NCBI RefSeq assembly: GCF_029544075.1
Contig: NZ_JAJQJH010000007.1
Span: 62,001-126,000 of the forward strand
DNA from: Chromohalobacter canadensis
GTDB lineage: Bacteria; Pseudomonadota; Gammaproteobacteria; Pseudomonadales; Halomonadaceae
Direction: 5' to 3'
DNA: 64,000 bases
Part shown: one piece after another, positions 57,498-64,000 of the stretch
Numbering within the stretch: the stretch's first letter is position 1
How the letters are laid out: each line of letters opens with the position of its first letter
Program-made: the position numbers and the translations under genes
The notes under the pieces: generated by a model
Databases searched by the model: none
The model's input: only the letters and a program-made list of their open reading frames with translations
Told to the model about the DNA's origin: nothing

Positions 57498-59579
57498 CTA
57501 TCCTACCGGCGCCTGTTCTATGCGGCGCAAGAAGGTATCCACTGGTTCGGGATGTGCCAGGTAGTAGCCTTGCAGAAAGTCGATGCCGCGTGCGCGCAGA
57601 TAATCTTGTTGCACCGCGTTTTCCACGCCTTCAGCGACTACGCGGAGTTCTAGCGCCTGACCAAGCGCGATGATCGAGCGCACCAGTGGCGCGTCGCGGT
57701 GCGGCGTGATGGCATCGACGAAGACCTTGTCGATCTTGATCTCGTCGACGCGAAAATCCTGTAGATAACGCAGCGACGAATAGCCTGTGCCGAAATCGTC
57801 GAGGGCGAGACGTACGCCGAGTTCACGCAGTGCGTTGAGTCTGGTGGCGATACCCGGTGTAACGAGAAGCGATTCGACGACTTCCAGGATCAGCCGCCGA
57901 GGCGCGAAGGCATGGCGCTCGAGCAATTGCGTCACGTGCGTCATGAAGGCGTCGTCATGGAGCTGTTGTACTGAGACGTTGACCGAGAGCGACAATTCAC
58001 TGCCCTGCAGCGCACCGCCGAGCAAGGCGCAAGCTTGGTCGAGTACCCACTGCCCCATAGGGCGGATCAAGCCGCTGTACTCGGCTTCGGCAATGAAACT
58101 GCCCGGTGCTAGGAGCCCTTCGCGTGGATGTTGCCAGCGTAAAAGCACTTCGGCGCCCGCGAGGCGTCCTTCGGGGTCGAACTGTCCTTGTAAATACAGG
58201 CGAAACTGGTGTTCGTCGAGCGCCGTACGCAATTCGCGCTCCAAACGGTTGAGGCGCTGTTCCCAATCGCTTAGTTGGCTGGTGTAGAACGCCAAGTGAG
58301 GCGGTGGTGTCTCGCGTGCGTGTTGCACCGCGAGTTCGGCACGTTGTAGAAGTGATTCGATGTCCTGAGCGTCGCGCGGGTAGCATGCCACACCTGCGTT
58401 GAAACGTAGCTGACTGGGCGTGCCGAAGATACGCCAGCTGTTCTCGCCCAGCGAAAGAAGCCGCTCCAGGCAGTAGTGGCGCAGTGACTCATCCGTTTGC
58501 CCGGGAATCGCGATTAACAGACGATTGGCCGGGAGGCGGCCAATGTGAATGCTGCCTTGCAGCTCGGTCAGGCGTTCCTTGAGCTTCTCGGCCACCTGAC
58601 GAATTGCTTCATCGCCGGCCTGTTGGCCGAGTGTCTCGTTGATGTGACCTAGACCGCCTAGTCGTAACACCAGCAGGTGGAACGCCTCGTTACGTTGCGT
58701 CAGCGCTTGCAGGCGATGCAGGAGCCCTCTCAGTGTTGCCAGTCCCGACACTTCGTCGTGGTGGAGCTGGCGATGCAGGTCGTGTTCGACCTCGCGACGG
58801 CGCAAGGATTCTGAAAACTGGGAGAGCAGTCCCGCGAATCCCATTAGTGTGGTGATTTCATCGCCATGCCACTCGCGTGGAGAGGTCGACTCACAGCAGA
58901 TCGCCCCACGCAGCTCACCACCGGCGAAGATTCCCACGTCCAGCATGGCGTGAATATGATTTTCGCGAAGGTAATGGCGCAGGCCGCTGAGGCGTTCGTC
59001 ATGCTGAGCGTCGGACGTGACCAGGCAAGGGTTTTGCGTCAGTGACGCGAGATAGCCATCCAGCCCATTAGGTGCCAGCCTGATGCCATTGAGTGAGTCG
59101 ACGAGCGACATGCGACAGGTTAGGGCACGATCCTCGTCGAGAAACCATAGACTGGCACGCTCTGCGCCTAGAACCTCGGCGCTGGTGTCGAGCAAGGCAC
59201 GTAGGAAGGCATCCTCGTCGAGATCACACTGTAGAAGCTCGCGCATGCGACGCCAGGCTTCCTGTTGATCCGCCTGGCGCTTTTGCGCCTGCATTAGCGC
59301 TTCCCATTGCGCAATGTTGTGGCGTGTTTGCTGGGCCATGCGATGTCGCAACAGCGCGCCCATTAGCATCACCATGATCGTGATCGCCATCAACCAGGAT
59401 AGGCGTTGCTCGAATAGCAGCGACGCCATGATAGCGACCCCGCTGCCTACCGCAAACACGCGGAAAAGCACACTGTTACGACGTTGTTCTTTGCGCAAAC
59501 GGTGTAATTGGCCGGCGGTATCGGGCGTCATTCTGGGTACCGGCGGTTGTCGAAGTAAAGATGAGTCGTCATGCGACAT
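57498..59579 (-). CDS. membrane GAF-GGDEF(degenerate)-EAL protein
   Basis: Cyclic-di-GMP signalling protein of 693 residues from the ATG at 59579. Two membrane helices lie near 35-55 and 57-78, a GAF domain near 110-250, a GGDEF domain near 275-430 and an EAL domain near 440-690. The GGDEF signature is replaced by PANRL, so cyclase activity is not expected. The EAL domain keeps AEVLLRW (Glu present), SVNVSVQQL, LEVVES, LDDFGTGYSSL, KIDKVFV, VVAEGVEN and QGYYL, so phosphodiesterase activity is likely. Ligand of the GAF domain unknown. It may antagonise biofilm or pilus-related c-di-GMP signals, but no direct link is shown. Confidence 0.9.
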   Translation of the reverse strand: MSHDDSSLLRQPPVPRMTPDTAGQLHRLRKEQRRNSVLFRVFAVGSGVAIMASLLFEQRLSWLMAITIMVMLMGALLRHRMAQQTRHNIAQWEALMQAQKRQADQQEAWRRMRELLQCDLDEDAFLRALLDTSAEVLGAERASLWFLDEDRALTCRMSLVDSLNGIRLAPNGLDGYLASLTQNPCLVTSDAQHDERLSGLRHYLRENHIHAMLDVGIFAGGELRGAICCESTSPREWHGDEITTLMGFAGLLSQFSESLRRREVEHDLHRQLHHDEVSGLATLRGLLHRLQALTQRNEAFHLLVLRLGGLGHINETLGQQAGDEAIRQVAEKLKERLTELQGSIHIGRLPANRLLIAIPGQTDESLRHYCLERLLSLGENSWRIFGTPSQLRFNAGVACYPRDAQDIESLLQRAELAVQHARETPPPHLAFYTSQLSDWEQRLNRLERELRTALDEHQFRLYLQGQFDPEGRLAGAEVLLRWQHPREGLLAPGSFIAEAEYSGLIRPMGQWVLDQACALLGGALQGSELSLSVNVSVQQLHDDAFMTHVTQLLERHAFAPRRLILEVVESLLVTPGIATRLNALRELGVRLALDDFGTGYSSLRYLQDFRVDEIKIDKVFVDAITPHRDAPLVRSIIALGQALELRVVAEGVENAVQQDYLRARGIDFLQGYYLAHPEPVDTFLRRIEQAPVG

Positions 59580-59796
59580 CCTACGCCATATCGAAAGAGC
59601 CTTGGCGCATCGGTGCTCAGCTGCCATATGGGCTCAGGCGAATCGTTGCTATGTGACGCGTGAGGCGCATGCATGGCCACAAACGCGCGGGATGCGAACT
59701 GCGTTGAGAATGATTTCAGGCCAATATCTTGGCAGTGAGCCAGAGCAAGGGGAAAGGAGTCCGGGGCGTGCCGCGCAGAGCATGCCCCGGTGCCGA

Positions 59797-61518
59797 TCAG
59801 GATGTCAGGCGTTGACGCAGGAAATCGAGCATCGTGTCGGTGGGCACCATGGTGACCTCACTATCGCGGCGTCCTTTGTACTCCAACTCGCCGTTATCCA
59901 GCCCGCGTTCGCCGATCACGACGCGGTGGGGAACTCCGATGAGCTCCTGGTCGGCGAACTTGACGCCGGGGCGCAGGTCGCGATCATCGATCAGAACATC
60001 GACGCCGGCGTCACTGAGTTGCTGATAAAGGGTTTCGGCATACTCGCGAACGCGCTCGGATTTATGCGCGTTCATGGGCACGAGCGTGACTTCGAACGGG
60101 GCGATGGCATTTGGCCAGATGATGCCCCCTGCATCATGGTTTTGCTCGATGGCGGCGGCGACGACGCGGGTCACGCCAATGCCATAGCAGCCCATCAGCA
60201 GCGGAACTGCCTGGCCATTGTCATCGAGCACGGTGGCGTTCATCGCGGTGGAATACTTTGTCCCTAGCTGGAAGACGTGGCCGACTTCGATGCCGCGGGC
60301 GATGGCCAGGGTGCCCTGGCCGTCCGGTGAGGGGTCCCCCTCGACCACGTTGCGCAGATCGGCCACCTTGGGCAGGGCGACATCGCGTTCCCAGTTGATG
60401 CCGAAATAGTGCTGGCCGTCGATGTTGGCGCCGGCACCGAAGTCGCTCATCAGCGCCACGCTGCGATCGATGATCAGCGGCATCTCCAGGTTGACCGGTC
60501 CCAGCGAGCCGGGACCGGCGCCTACCGCCTGACGGATTTCCGCTTCATTGGCCATGGTCAGGGGGGCGGCAACCTCGGGGAGGTTCTCGGCCTTGACCTC
60601 GTTGAGCTCGTGATCACCACGCACCAGCAAGGCTATCAGGCCACCCTCAGTGGCATGCACCATCAATGTCTTGATGGTCTTCTCGATGGGCAAGCCATGC
60701 TGCTCCACCAAGGTGGCGATAGTACGTGCATTAGGCGTATCGACCAGATGCAGTTCTTCCTGAGGCGCGGCGCGCTCCGGTGTCTCGCCGAGCGGCGCCG
60801 GTAGCGCCTCGGCTTTTTCCATGTTGGCGGCGTAGTCTGACGACGTGGAAAAGACCACCGCGTCCTCGCCGGAATCGGCCAGCACCTGAAACTCGTGGGA
60901 GCCGGTACCGCCGATGTCGCCGTTGTCGGCCTCGACGGCGCGGAAATCCAGACCCAGGCGCGTGAAGATGCGCATGTAGGCGTCATACATCGCATCGTAG
61001 GAGCGCTGTAGACCAGCTTGGTCGATATCGAACGAGTAGGCATCCTTCATGATGAACTCGCGGGCGCGCATGACGCCGAAGCGCGGACGCGTCTCGTCGC
61101 GGAACTTGGTCTGGATCTGGTAGAAGTTGGAGGGCACCTGCTTGTAGGAGCGTATTTCGTTGCGGACGAGGTCGGTGATCACTTCCTCGTGCGTCGGGCC
61201 ATAGCAGAAATCGCGATCATGTCGGTCACGAATGCGCAGCAGTAGGTTGCCGTATTGGTCCCAGCGTCCAGACTCCTGCCACAGCTCCGCTGGCTGGATC
61301 GCTGGCATCAGGACTTCCTGAGCGCCAGCGCGGTTCATTTCCTCGCGCACGATGTTCTCGACCTTACGAAGCGTGCGCAGCCCCAAGGGTAGCCAGGTAT
61401 AAAGGCCCGAGCTCAGGCGGCGAATCATGCCCGCACGCAGCATCAGCTGATGGCTGACGATGTCGGCGTCGGCGGGTGTTTCCTTGAGGGTAGGGATCAA
61501 TAATTGACTGGCGCGCAT
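59797..61518 (-). CDS. proS: prolyl-tRNA synthetase
   Basis: Class II synthetase charging tRNA-Pro. The ATG at 61518 ([18 protein letters not shown]) matches the family; a TTG two codons earlier is not needed. 573 residues, against 572 in E. coli. Motif 2 lies in [17 protein letters not shown] near 137, an editing insert runs from about 225 to 400, and motif 3 is [17 protein letters not shown] near 442. This is the bacterial type with editing domain. AGGAA precedes the start. Confidence 0.98.
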   Translation of the reverse strand: MRASQLLIPTLKETPADADIVSHQLMLRAGMIRRLSSGLYTWLPLGLRTLRKVENIVREEMNRAGAQEVLMPAIQPAELWQESGRWDQYGNLLLRIRDRHDRDFCYGPTHEEVITDLVRNEIRSYKQVPSNFYQIQTKFRDETRPRFGVMRAREFIMKDAYSFDIDQAGLQRSYDAMYDAYMRIFTRLGLDFRAVEADNGDIGGTGSHEFQVLADSGEDAVVFSTSSDYAANMEKAEALPAPLGETPERAAPQEELHLVDTPNARTIATLVEQHGLPIEKTIKTLMVHATEGGLIALLVRGDHELNEVKAENLPEVAAPLTMANEAEIRQAVGAGPGSLGPVNLEMPLIIDRSVALMSDFGAGANIDGQHYFGINWERDVALPKVADLRNVVEGDPSPDGQGTLAIARGIEVGHVFQLGTKYSTAMNATVLDDNGQAVPLLMGCYGIGVTRVVAAAIEQNHDAGGIIWPNAIAPFEVTLVPMNAHKSERVREYAETLYQQLSDAGVDVLIDDRDLRPGVKFADQELIGVPHRVVIGERGLDNGELEYKGRRDSEVTMVPTDTMLDFLRQRLTS

Positions 61519-61785
61519 GGACAAGCGGTTCCTTGGATTCGAGGCCTAAATCACGTCGCCCTGAAGCGGCGCGGTAAATAGGGCTATTGTACGGTCAAGG
61601 CGTGAACGCGGCAAAAGTGATGCACGCTGGTGCTTCCTGGAACGGCGAGTCGGGTGGTGGGCCTCGAGAGGGCAGGCTCACGTTGACGCGAGTTTGCGAT
61701 ATGCTTATGCACGTAAGCCCGGCATGCTGGGCAACGTAGCTTTGACCTTAAATAATGTATGTGAACAGAGTAAGAGGATAAAGTG

Positions 61786-62241
61786 ATGAGTGCCATGCAC
61801 GACCGGAATGTCTTCCAGGCTCGCCGCTGGGTGGCGGCGCTCACCATCGTGGCCACTACCACGACCCTGGCAGGGTGCGGAACCGTGTTCTATCCCGAGC
61901 GCAAAGGGCAGCCCAGTGGACGTATCGACCCTGCAGTGGCGGTAGCTGATGGCGTGGGCCTGTTGTTTTATATCATCCCCGGGGTCATCGCCTACGCCAT
62001 CGACTTTTCCAATGGCACGATCTACCTGCCGAGTCGCAATACTGCACAGGTGGATACGCTGCATTTCGAGGACGAGTTGGATGCGCAAACGCTCGAGTCG
62101 GTGCTGGCCGAGCGCACGGGCGGGCCAGTGCGTCTAGATGATGAGCTCGTGCGGGTTGAGCGGGTCTCTTCTCGAGGTGAGGCGCTGGCGCTGGTGCGCA
62201 TGTCCGGCACTTACGATAAAGAACGTCTTGCCTCGATGTAA
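61786..62241 (+). CDS. hypothetical lipoprotein
   Basis: A 151-residue probable lipoprotein. ATG 61786 follows AAGAGGA by seven bases; a GTG one codon earlier is also open. The signal segment WVAALTIVATTTTLAGC ends in a lipobox LAGC (Cys near residue 31), followed by GTVFYPERKGQPSG. A hydrophobic stretch, GVGLLFYIIPGVIAYAIDF near 56-74, then FSNGTIYLPS, is shared by conserved gammaproteobacterial lipoproteins of unknown function. No enzymatic motif. Confidence 0.8.
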   Translation: MSAMHDRNVFQARRWVAALTIVATTTTLAGCGTVFYPERKGQPSGRIDPAVAVADGVGLLFYIIPGVIAYAIDFSNGTIYLPSRNTAQVDTLHFEDELDAQTLESVLAERTGGPVRLDDELVRVERVSSRGEALALVRMSGTYDKERLASM

Positions 62242-62276
62242 GGACGTTGTTGGCGAGTAAAGCAGTCTAGTGCGAG

Positions 62277-62317
62277 TTGCCTCACATGACTTTGATGAGT
62301 GTCATGCTACGAGGCAA
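62277..62317. repeat. imperfect inverted repeat with a TTGAT half-site
   Basis: TTGCCTC/GAGGCAA (seven pairs) and CATGAC/GTCATG (six pairs) form a stem around a ten-base loop, with an asymmetric internal gap. The loop carries TTGAT at 62292-62296; with GTCAT at 62301-62305 this resembles an FNR-type site (TTGAT, four bases, ATCAA) with two mismatches in the right half. It lies about 120 bases before the FNR-like gene. No T-run follows, so a terminator for the lipoprotein gene is less likely. Confidence 0.4.
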
Positions 62318-62425
62318 TTCGTGATTGGCATGAGAAAAACCAGACATGTAAACGCGAATATCAAACTGTTATCAAAAAGACTCTAACGCATACTGAAAGC
62401 CCGATTCAGACGCAGGGAGTCTACG

Positions 62426-63241
62426 ATGACATCACAATATAAAGCTTCTCGATTTGCGGCGCCGTCCGAGCACCCAACGCAAGCCTATCGTTTGAGCAGC
62501 ATGTGCTTGCCAGCGCCCTTGTCGGTAGGCGAGCTGAACACGTTCAGCACCATCAGCCGTCAGGTATCGCCTTTGAGAAAGCGCCAAACGCTATTCGCAC
62601 AAGGTGAAGAATTCAAAAGCCTGTATATCGTTCGCTGCGGAAGCTTGAAGCAAGTTTATCGTGATATCACCAATGAAGAACACATTACCCAGTTTTATTT
62701 ACCGGGAGAGGTGGTGGGGCTTGATGCCATCAGTAGTGGTTTTCATCCGGGGGTGACGCAGGCATTGGAAACGACATCTGTCTGCGAAATATTGCCTGAA
62801 GCACTCGAAGAGCTCGCCCAAAAAAGACCGGGTGAGTTGGGCATGAACGGTTGTTTTCTGCGGGTGATGAGTCGCGCACTGCATCAGGAACGCATGATGG
62901 TGCGTCTATTTCTGAATAGAACATCCGATATCCGTTTGGCCAGCTTTCTGATTGCCTTATCGACGCGCTTTCGACAACAAGGTTATTCGCCGTTCAGCTT
63001 CCGCCTTTCCATGTCGCGTAGCGATATCGGCAATTATTTGGGGCTGGCGGTTGAGACGGTGAGCCGTCTATTGGGGCGTTTCCAAGACTTGGAATTGCTC
63101 ACGGCAAAGGGACGAGAAATCAGGATCGACGATCTGGATGGGCTTATGGCATTGGCGGATGGGCGTGGGCGCCAATCCATTTGGCATGCCACGGTCTCTT
63201 CGCCAAGTCACAGTCATCTCGCCGGTATGCCGGCTCACTGA
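62426..63241 (+). CDS. FNR/Crp-family regulator lacking two iron-sulfur cysteines
   Basis: A 271-residue transcription factor close to FNR. The sensor-domain alignment is clear: FAQGEEFKSLYIVRCGS near 57, GEVVGLDAISSGFHPGV near 94, ALETTSVCEI near 113. The HTH SRSDIGNYLGLAVETVSRLLGRF (residues 197-219, given in part) keeps Glu210, Ser213 and Arg214, the FNR contacts for TTGAT half-sites. Of the four FNR cluster ligands, the last N-terminal Cys (27) and the core Cys (120) remain, but the first two are replaced by Thr18 and Tyr21. Extra cysteines are at 71 and 143. Classical oxygen sensing by a [4Fe-4S] cluster is therefore doubtful. It ends about 90 bases before the tRNA remnant. Confidence 0.9.
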   Translation: MTSQYKASRFAAPSEHPTQAYRLSSMCLPAPLSVGELNTFSTISRQVSPLRKRQTLFAQGEEFKSLYIVRCGSLKQVYRDITNEEHITQFYLPGEVVGLDAISSGFHPGVTQALETTSVCEILPEALEELAQKRPGELGMNGCFLRVMSRALHQERMMVRLFLNRTSDIRLASFLIALSTRFRQQGYSPFSFRLSMSRSDIGNYLGLAVETVSRLLGRFQDLELLTAKGREIRIDDLDGLMALADGRGRQSIWHATVSSPSHSHLAGMPAH

Positions 63242-63327
63242 GGCCAAGTGCATGGGGCATTTGGTTGCCCTTTAGAGGCTATCGGGAGAAATACTAGTAG
63301 GAGAGGGCGCCAAGCGCTTGATTCTAC

Positions 63328-63382
63328 TGGTGCCCGGAGCCGGACTTGAACCGGCACGGTGTTACCACCGAGAGATTTTAAG
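63328..63382 (-). other. tRNA-Leu(UAA) 3' remnant, probable attachment site
   Basis: On the minus strand this is the 3' part of a class II tRNA: anticodon loop CTTAAAA (anticodon TAA), stem half TCTCT, long variable arm CGGTGGTAACACCG, T arm CCGGTTCAAGTCCGG, acceptor strand CCGGGCA and CCA. The 5' half, which should begin TGCCCGG, is absent for at least 110 bases to the right, and the base pairing of the anticodon stem breaks at 63383. A fragment from anticodon loop to CCA is what remains when an integrase recombines in the anticodon loop of a tRNA gene. Host DNA is to the left, the element to the right. Confidence 0.85.
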
Positions 63383-64000
63383 TTCTATCAATAGGTGGAC
63401 ACTGAGCACCAGTGTTCAACAAAATCATTAGGTTACGCATGACAAGGCGACATTGTTAGACTTTGCCAGCCAGTAAAGTGGACACTTTGTGGCCACTAAT
63501 CAACGTCATCATCTCCTAGGAGGTGAGCGTTTTCATCAAGGTGCAAGCGCAAAGCATGTCGTATTTGAGCACCAGCCGACCGTTCCTGAATGTCCGCAAG
63601 TTCCTTGATGCGATCATAAAGGCTGGGTTCAATCATAAGAGAAATGGTTTGCTTTTTTTCACTGGCTCTCTTACGAGGCGTTCTAGGCGCTTTAGAAGCC
63701 TCAGTAGGGGGTTCCCCCTCATGGTGGCTAGAAAAGCCCGTAGACGCCTTGATAGCGTGCGTGTTGGAAGGGGGTAGGTTAGTTGGTGAATCGGTAGATC
63801 CAAAACGTTGACTTTGCTTGATGCCAGCCAAAAATTCACCCAGTGCCTTTTCCGAATGTCTGGCAGTGTACGGCATAGGGGGCATTACCCCCTCAACTGA
63901 CCAGCGCTCGAACCACACGCTATCGTTAATCGACCTGTTACGTACGCATTCGTAGTAAAGACCAAAAGCTTCAAACCAAGGACCTTTCTGGAGCAACCCA
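63383..64000. mobile_element. left end of a putative genomic island or prophage
   Basis: Everything right of the tRNA remnant differs from the rest of the window: lower GC, different codon use, an accessory-type gene. Two direct copies of GTGGACACT (63395-63403 and 63478-63486) lie close to the junction and may be integrase arm sites. No integrase or relaxase gene is in the visible part, so the class of element is unknown. Confidence 0.6.
63496..63999 (-). CDS. ribbon-helix-helix-like accessory protein, start not resolved
   Basis: Minus-strand frame of at least 167 codons that may continue past the right edge. The C-terminal 55 residues (KKQTISLMIEPSLYDRIKEL, then AGAQIRHALRLHLDEN) look like a ribbon-helix-helix domain, as in CopG/ParG-type DNA-binding proteins of plasmids and islands. 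The middle is a low-complexity Ser/Thr/Pro/Lys region. The first in-window ATG, at 63885 (MPPMPYTARHSEK), is a possible start; the sequence upstream of it is also protein-like, so the true start is uncertain. Probably an island regulator or partition-type protein. Confidence 0.6.
   Translation of the reverse strand, partial: GLLQKGPWFEAFGLYYECVRNRSINDSVWFERWSVEGVMPPMPYTARHSEKALGEFLAGIKQSQRFGSTDSPTNLPPSNTHAIKASTGFSSHHEGEPPTEASKAPRTPRKRASEKKQTISLMIEPSLYDRIKELADIQERSAGAQIRHALRLHLDENAHLLGDDDVD

Noticed and set aside
63328-63495. Intact or intron-split tRNA-Leu(UAA)
   Set aside because: tRNA-Leu(UAA) genes of some bacteria contain a group I intron in the anticodon loop, so I looked for a 5' half beginning TGCCCGG on the minus strand up to 63495. 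None is present, and the anticodon stem partner AGAGA is also missing.

Overview
The window is a block of high-GC gammaproteobacterial chromosome. It most likely comes from the Halomonadaceae (Chromohalobacter/Halomonas group). That placement is inferred from gene order (division and cell wall cluster, then lpxC-dciA-secA; gyrA-serC-pheA-tyrA/aroA-cmk-rpsA), from the fused TyrA-AroA enzyme, from type IV pilus genes next to coaE-yacG, and from a Trk-type potassium transporter. It was not confirmed by any search. Almost everything is core housekeeping DNA; only the last 0.7 kb looks foreign.

Layout. 1-10.6 kb: the downstream half of the dcw cluster (murF tail, mraY, murD, ftsW, murG, murC, ddlB, ftsQ, ftsA, ftsZ), tightly packed with stop/start overlaps. 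These genes take the peptidoglycan precursor from UDP-MurNAc to lipid II and assemble the division ring. 10.7-15.5 kb: lpxC with its own promoter and terminator, the helicase loader gene dciA on the opposite strand, a small ORF in the position secM occupies in enterics, and secA. 15.5-18.7 kb: argJ, a Nudix-ThiE fusion, then yacG and coaE on the minus strand. 18.7-23.5 kb: pilD, pilC and pilB divergent from pilA, a minimal type IV pilus assembly locus. 23.5-27.7 kb: a small hypothetical gene, a TrkH-type potassium transporter, a PlsC-like acyltransferase and rdgC. 28-36 kb: gyrA, serC, pheA, the tyrA-aroA fusion and cmk (serine and aromatic amino acid supply). 36.2-43.9 kb: rpsA, then a mixed segment of trmJ, groESL with a heat-shock promoter, fxsA, a short-chain dehydrogenase, comEA and pyrF. 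43.9-50.9 kb: lapB, lapA, ihfB, sdhE, ygfX, a FUSC membrane protein, a small membrane protein, panE-like and topB. 51-59.6 kb: an unrecognised two-helix membrane/coiled-coil protein divergent from a SEC-C/TPR protein, ampG, rfaH, an FKBP isomerase and a GAF-(degenerate GGDEF)-EAL protein. 59.8-63.2 kb: proS, a lipoprotein and an FNR-like regulator.

At 63328-63382 lies the 3' part of a tRNA-Leu(UAA) gene, from the anticodon loop to CCA, with no 5' half. To its right the base composition falls and a ribbon-helix-helix-type gene runs to the window edge. This is best read as the left attachment site of an island or prophage lying mostly outside the window, and it is the strongest lead here. Other leads are a perfect nine-copy heptanucleotide repeat upstream of trmJ, an FNR homologue that has lost two of the four iron-sulfur ligands while keeping the FNR DNA-recognition residues, and the secM-position ORF ending close to an Arg-Gly-Pro-Pro motif.
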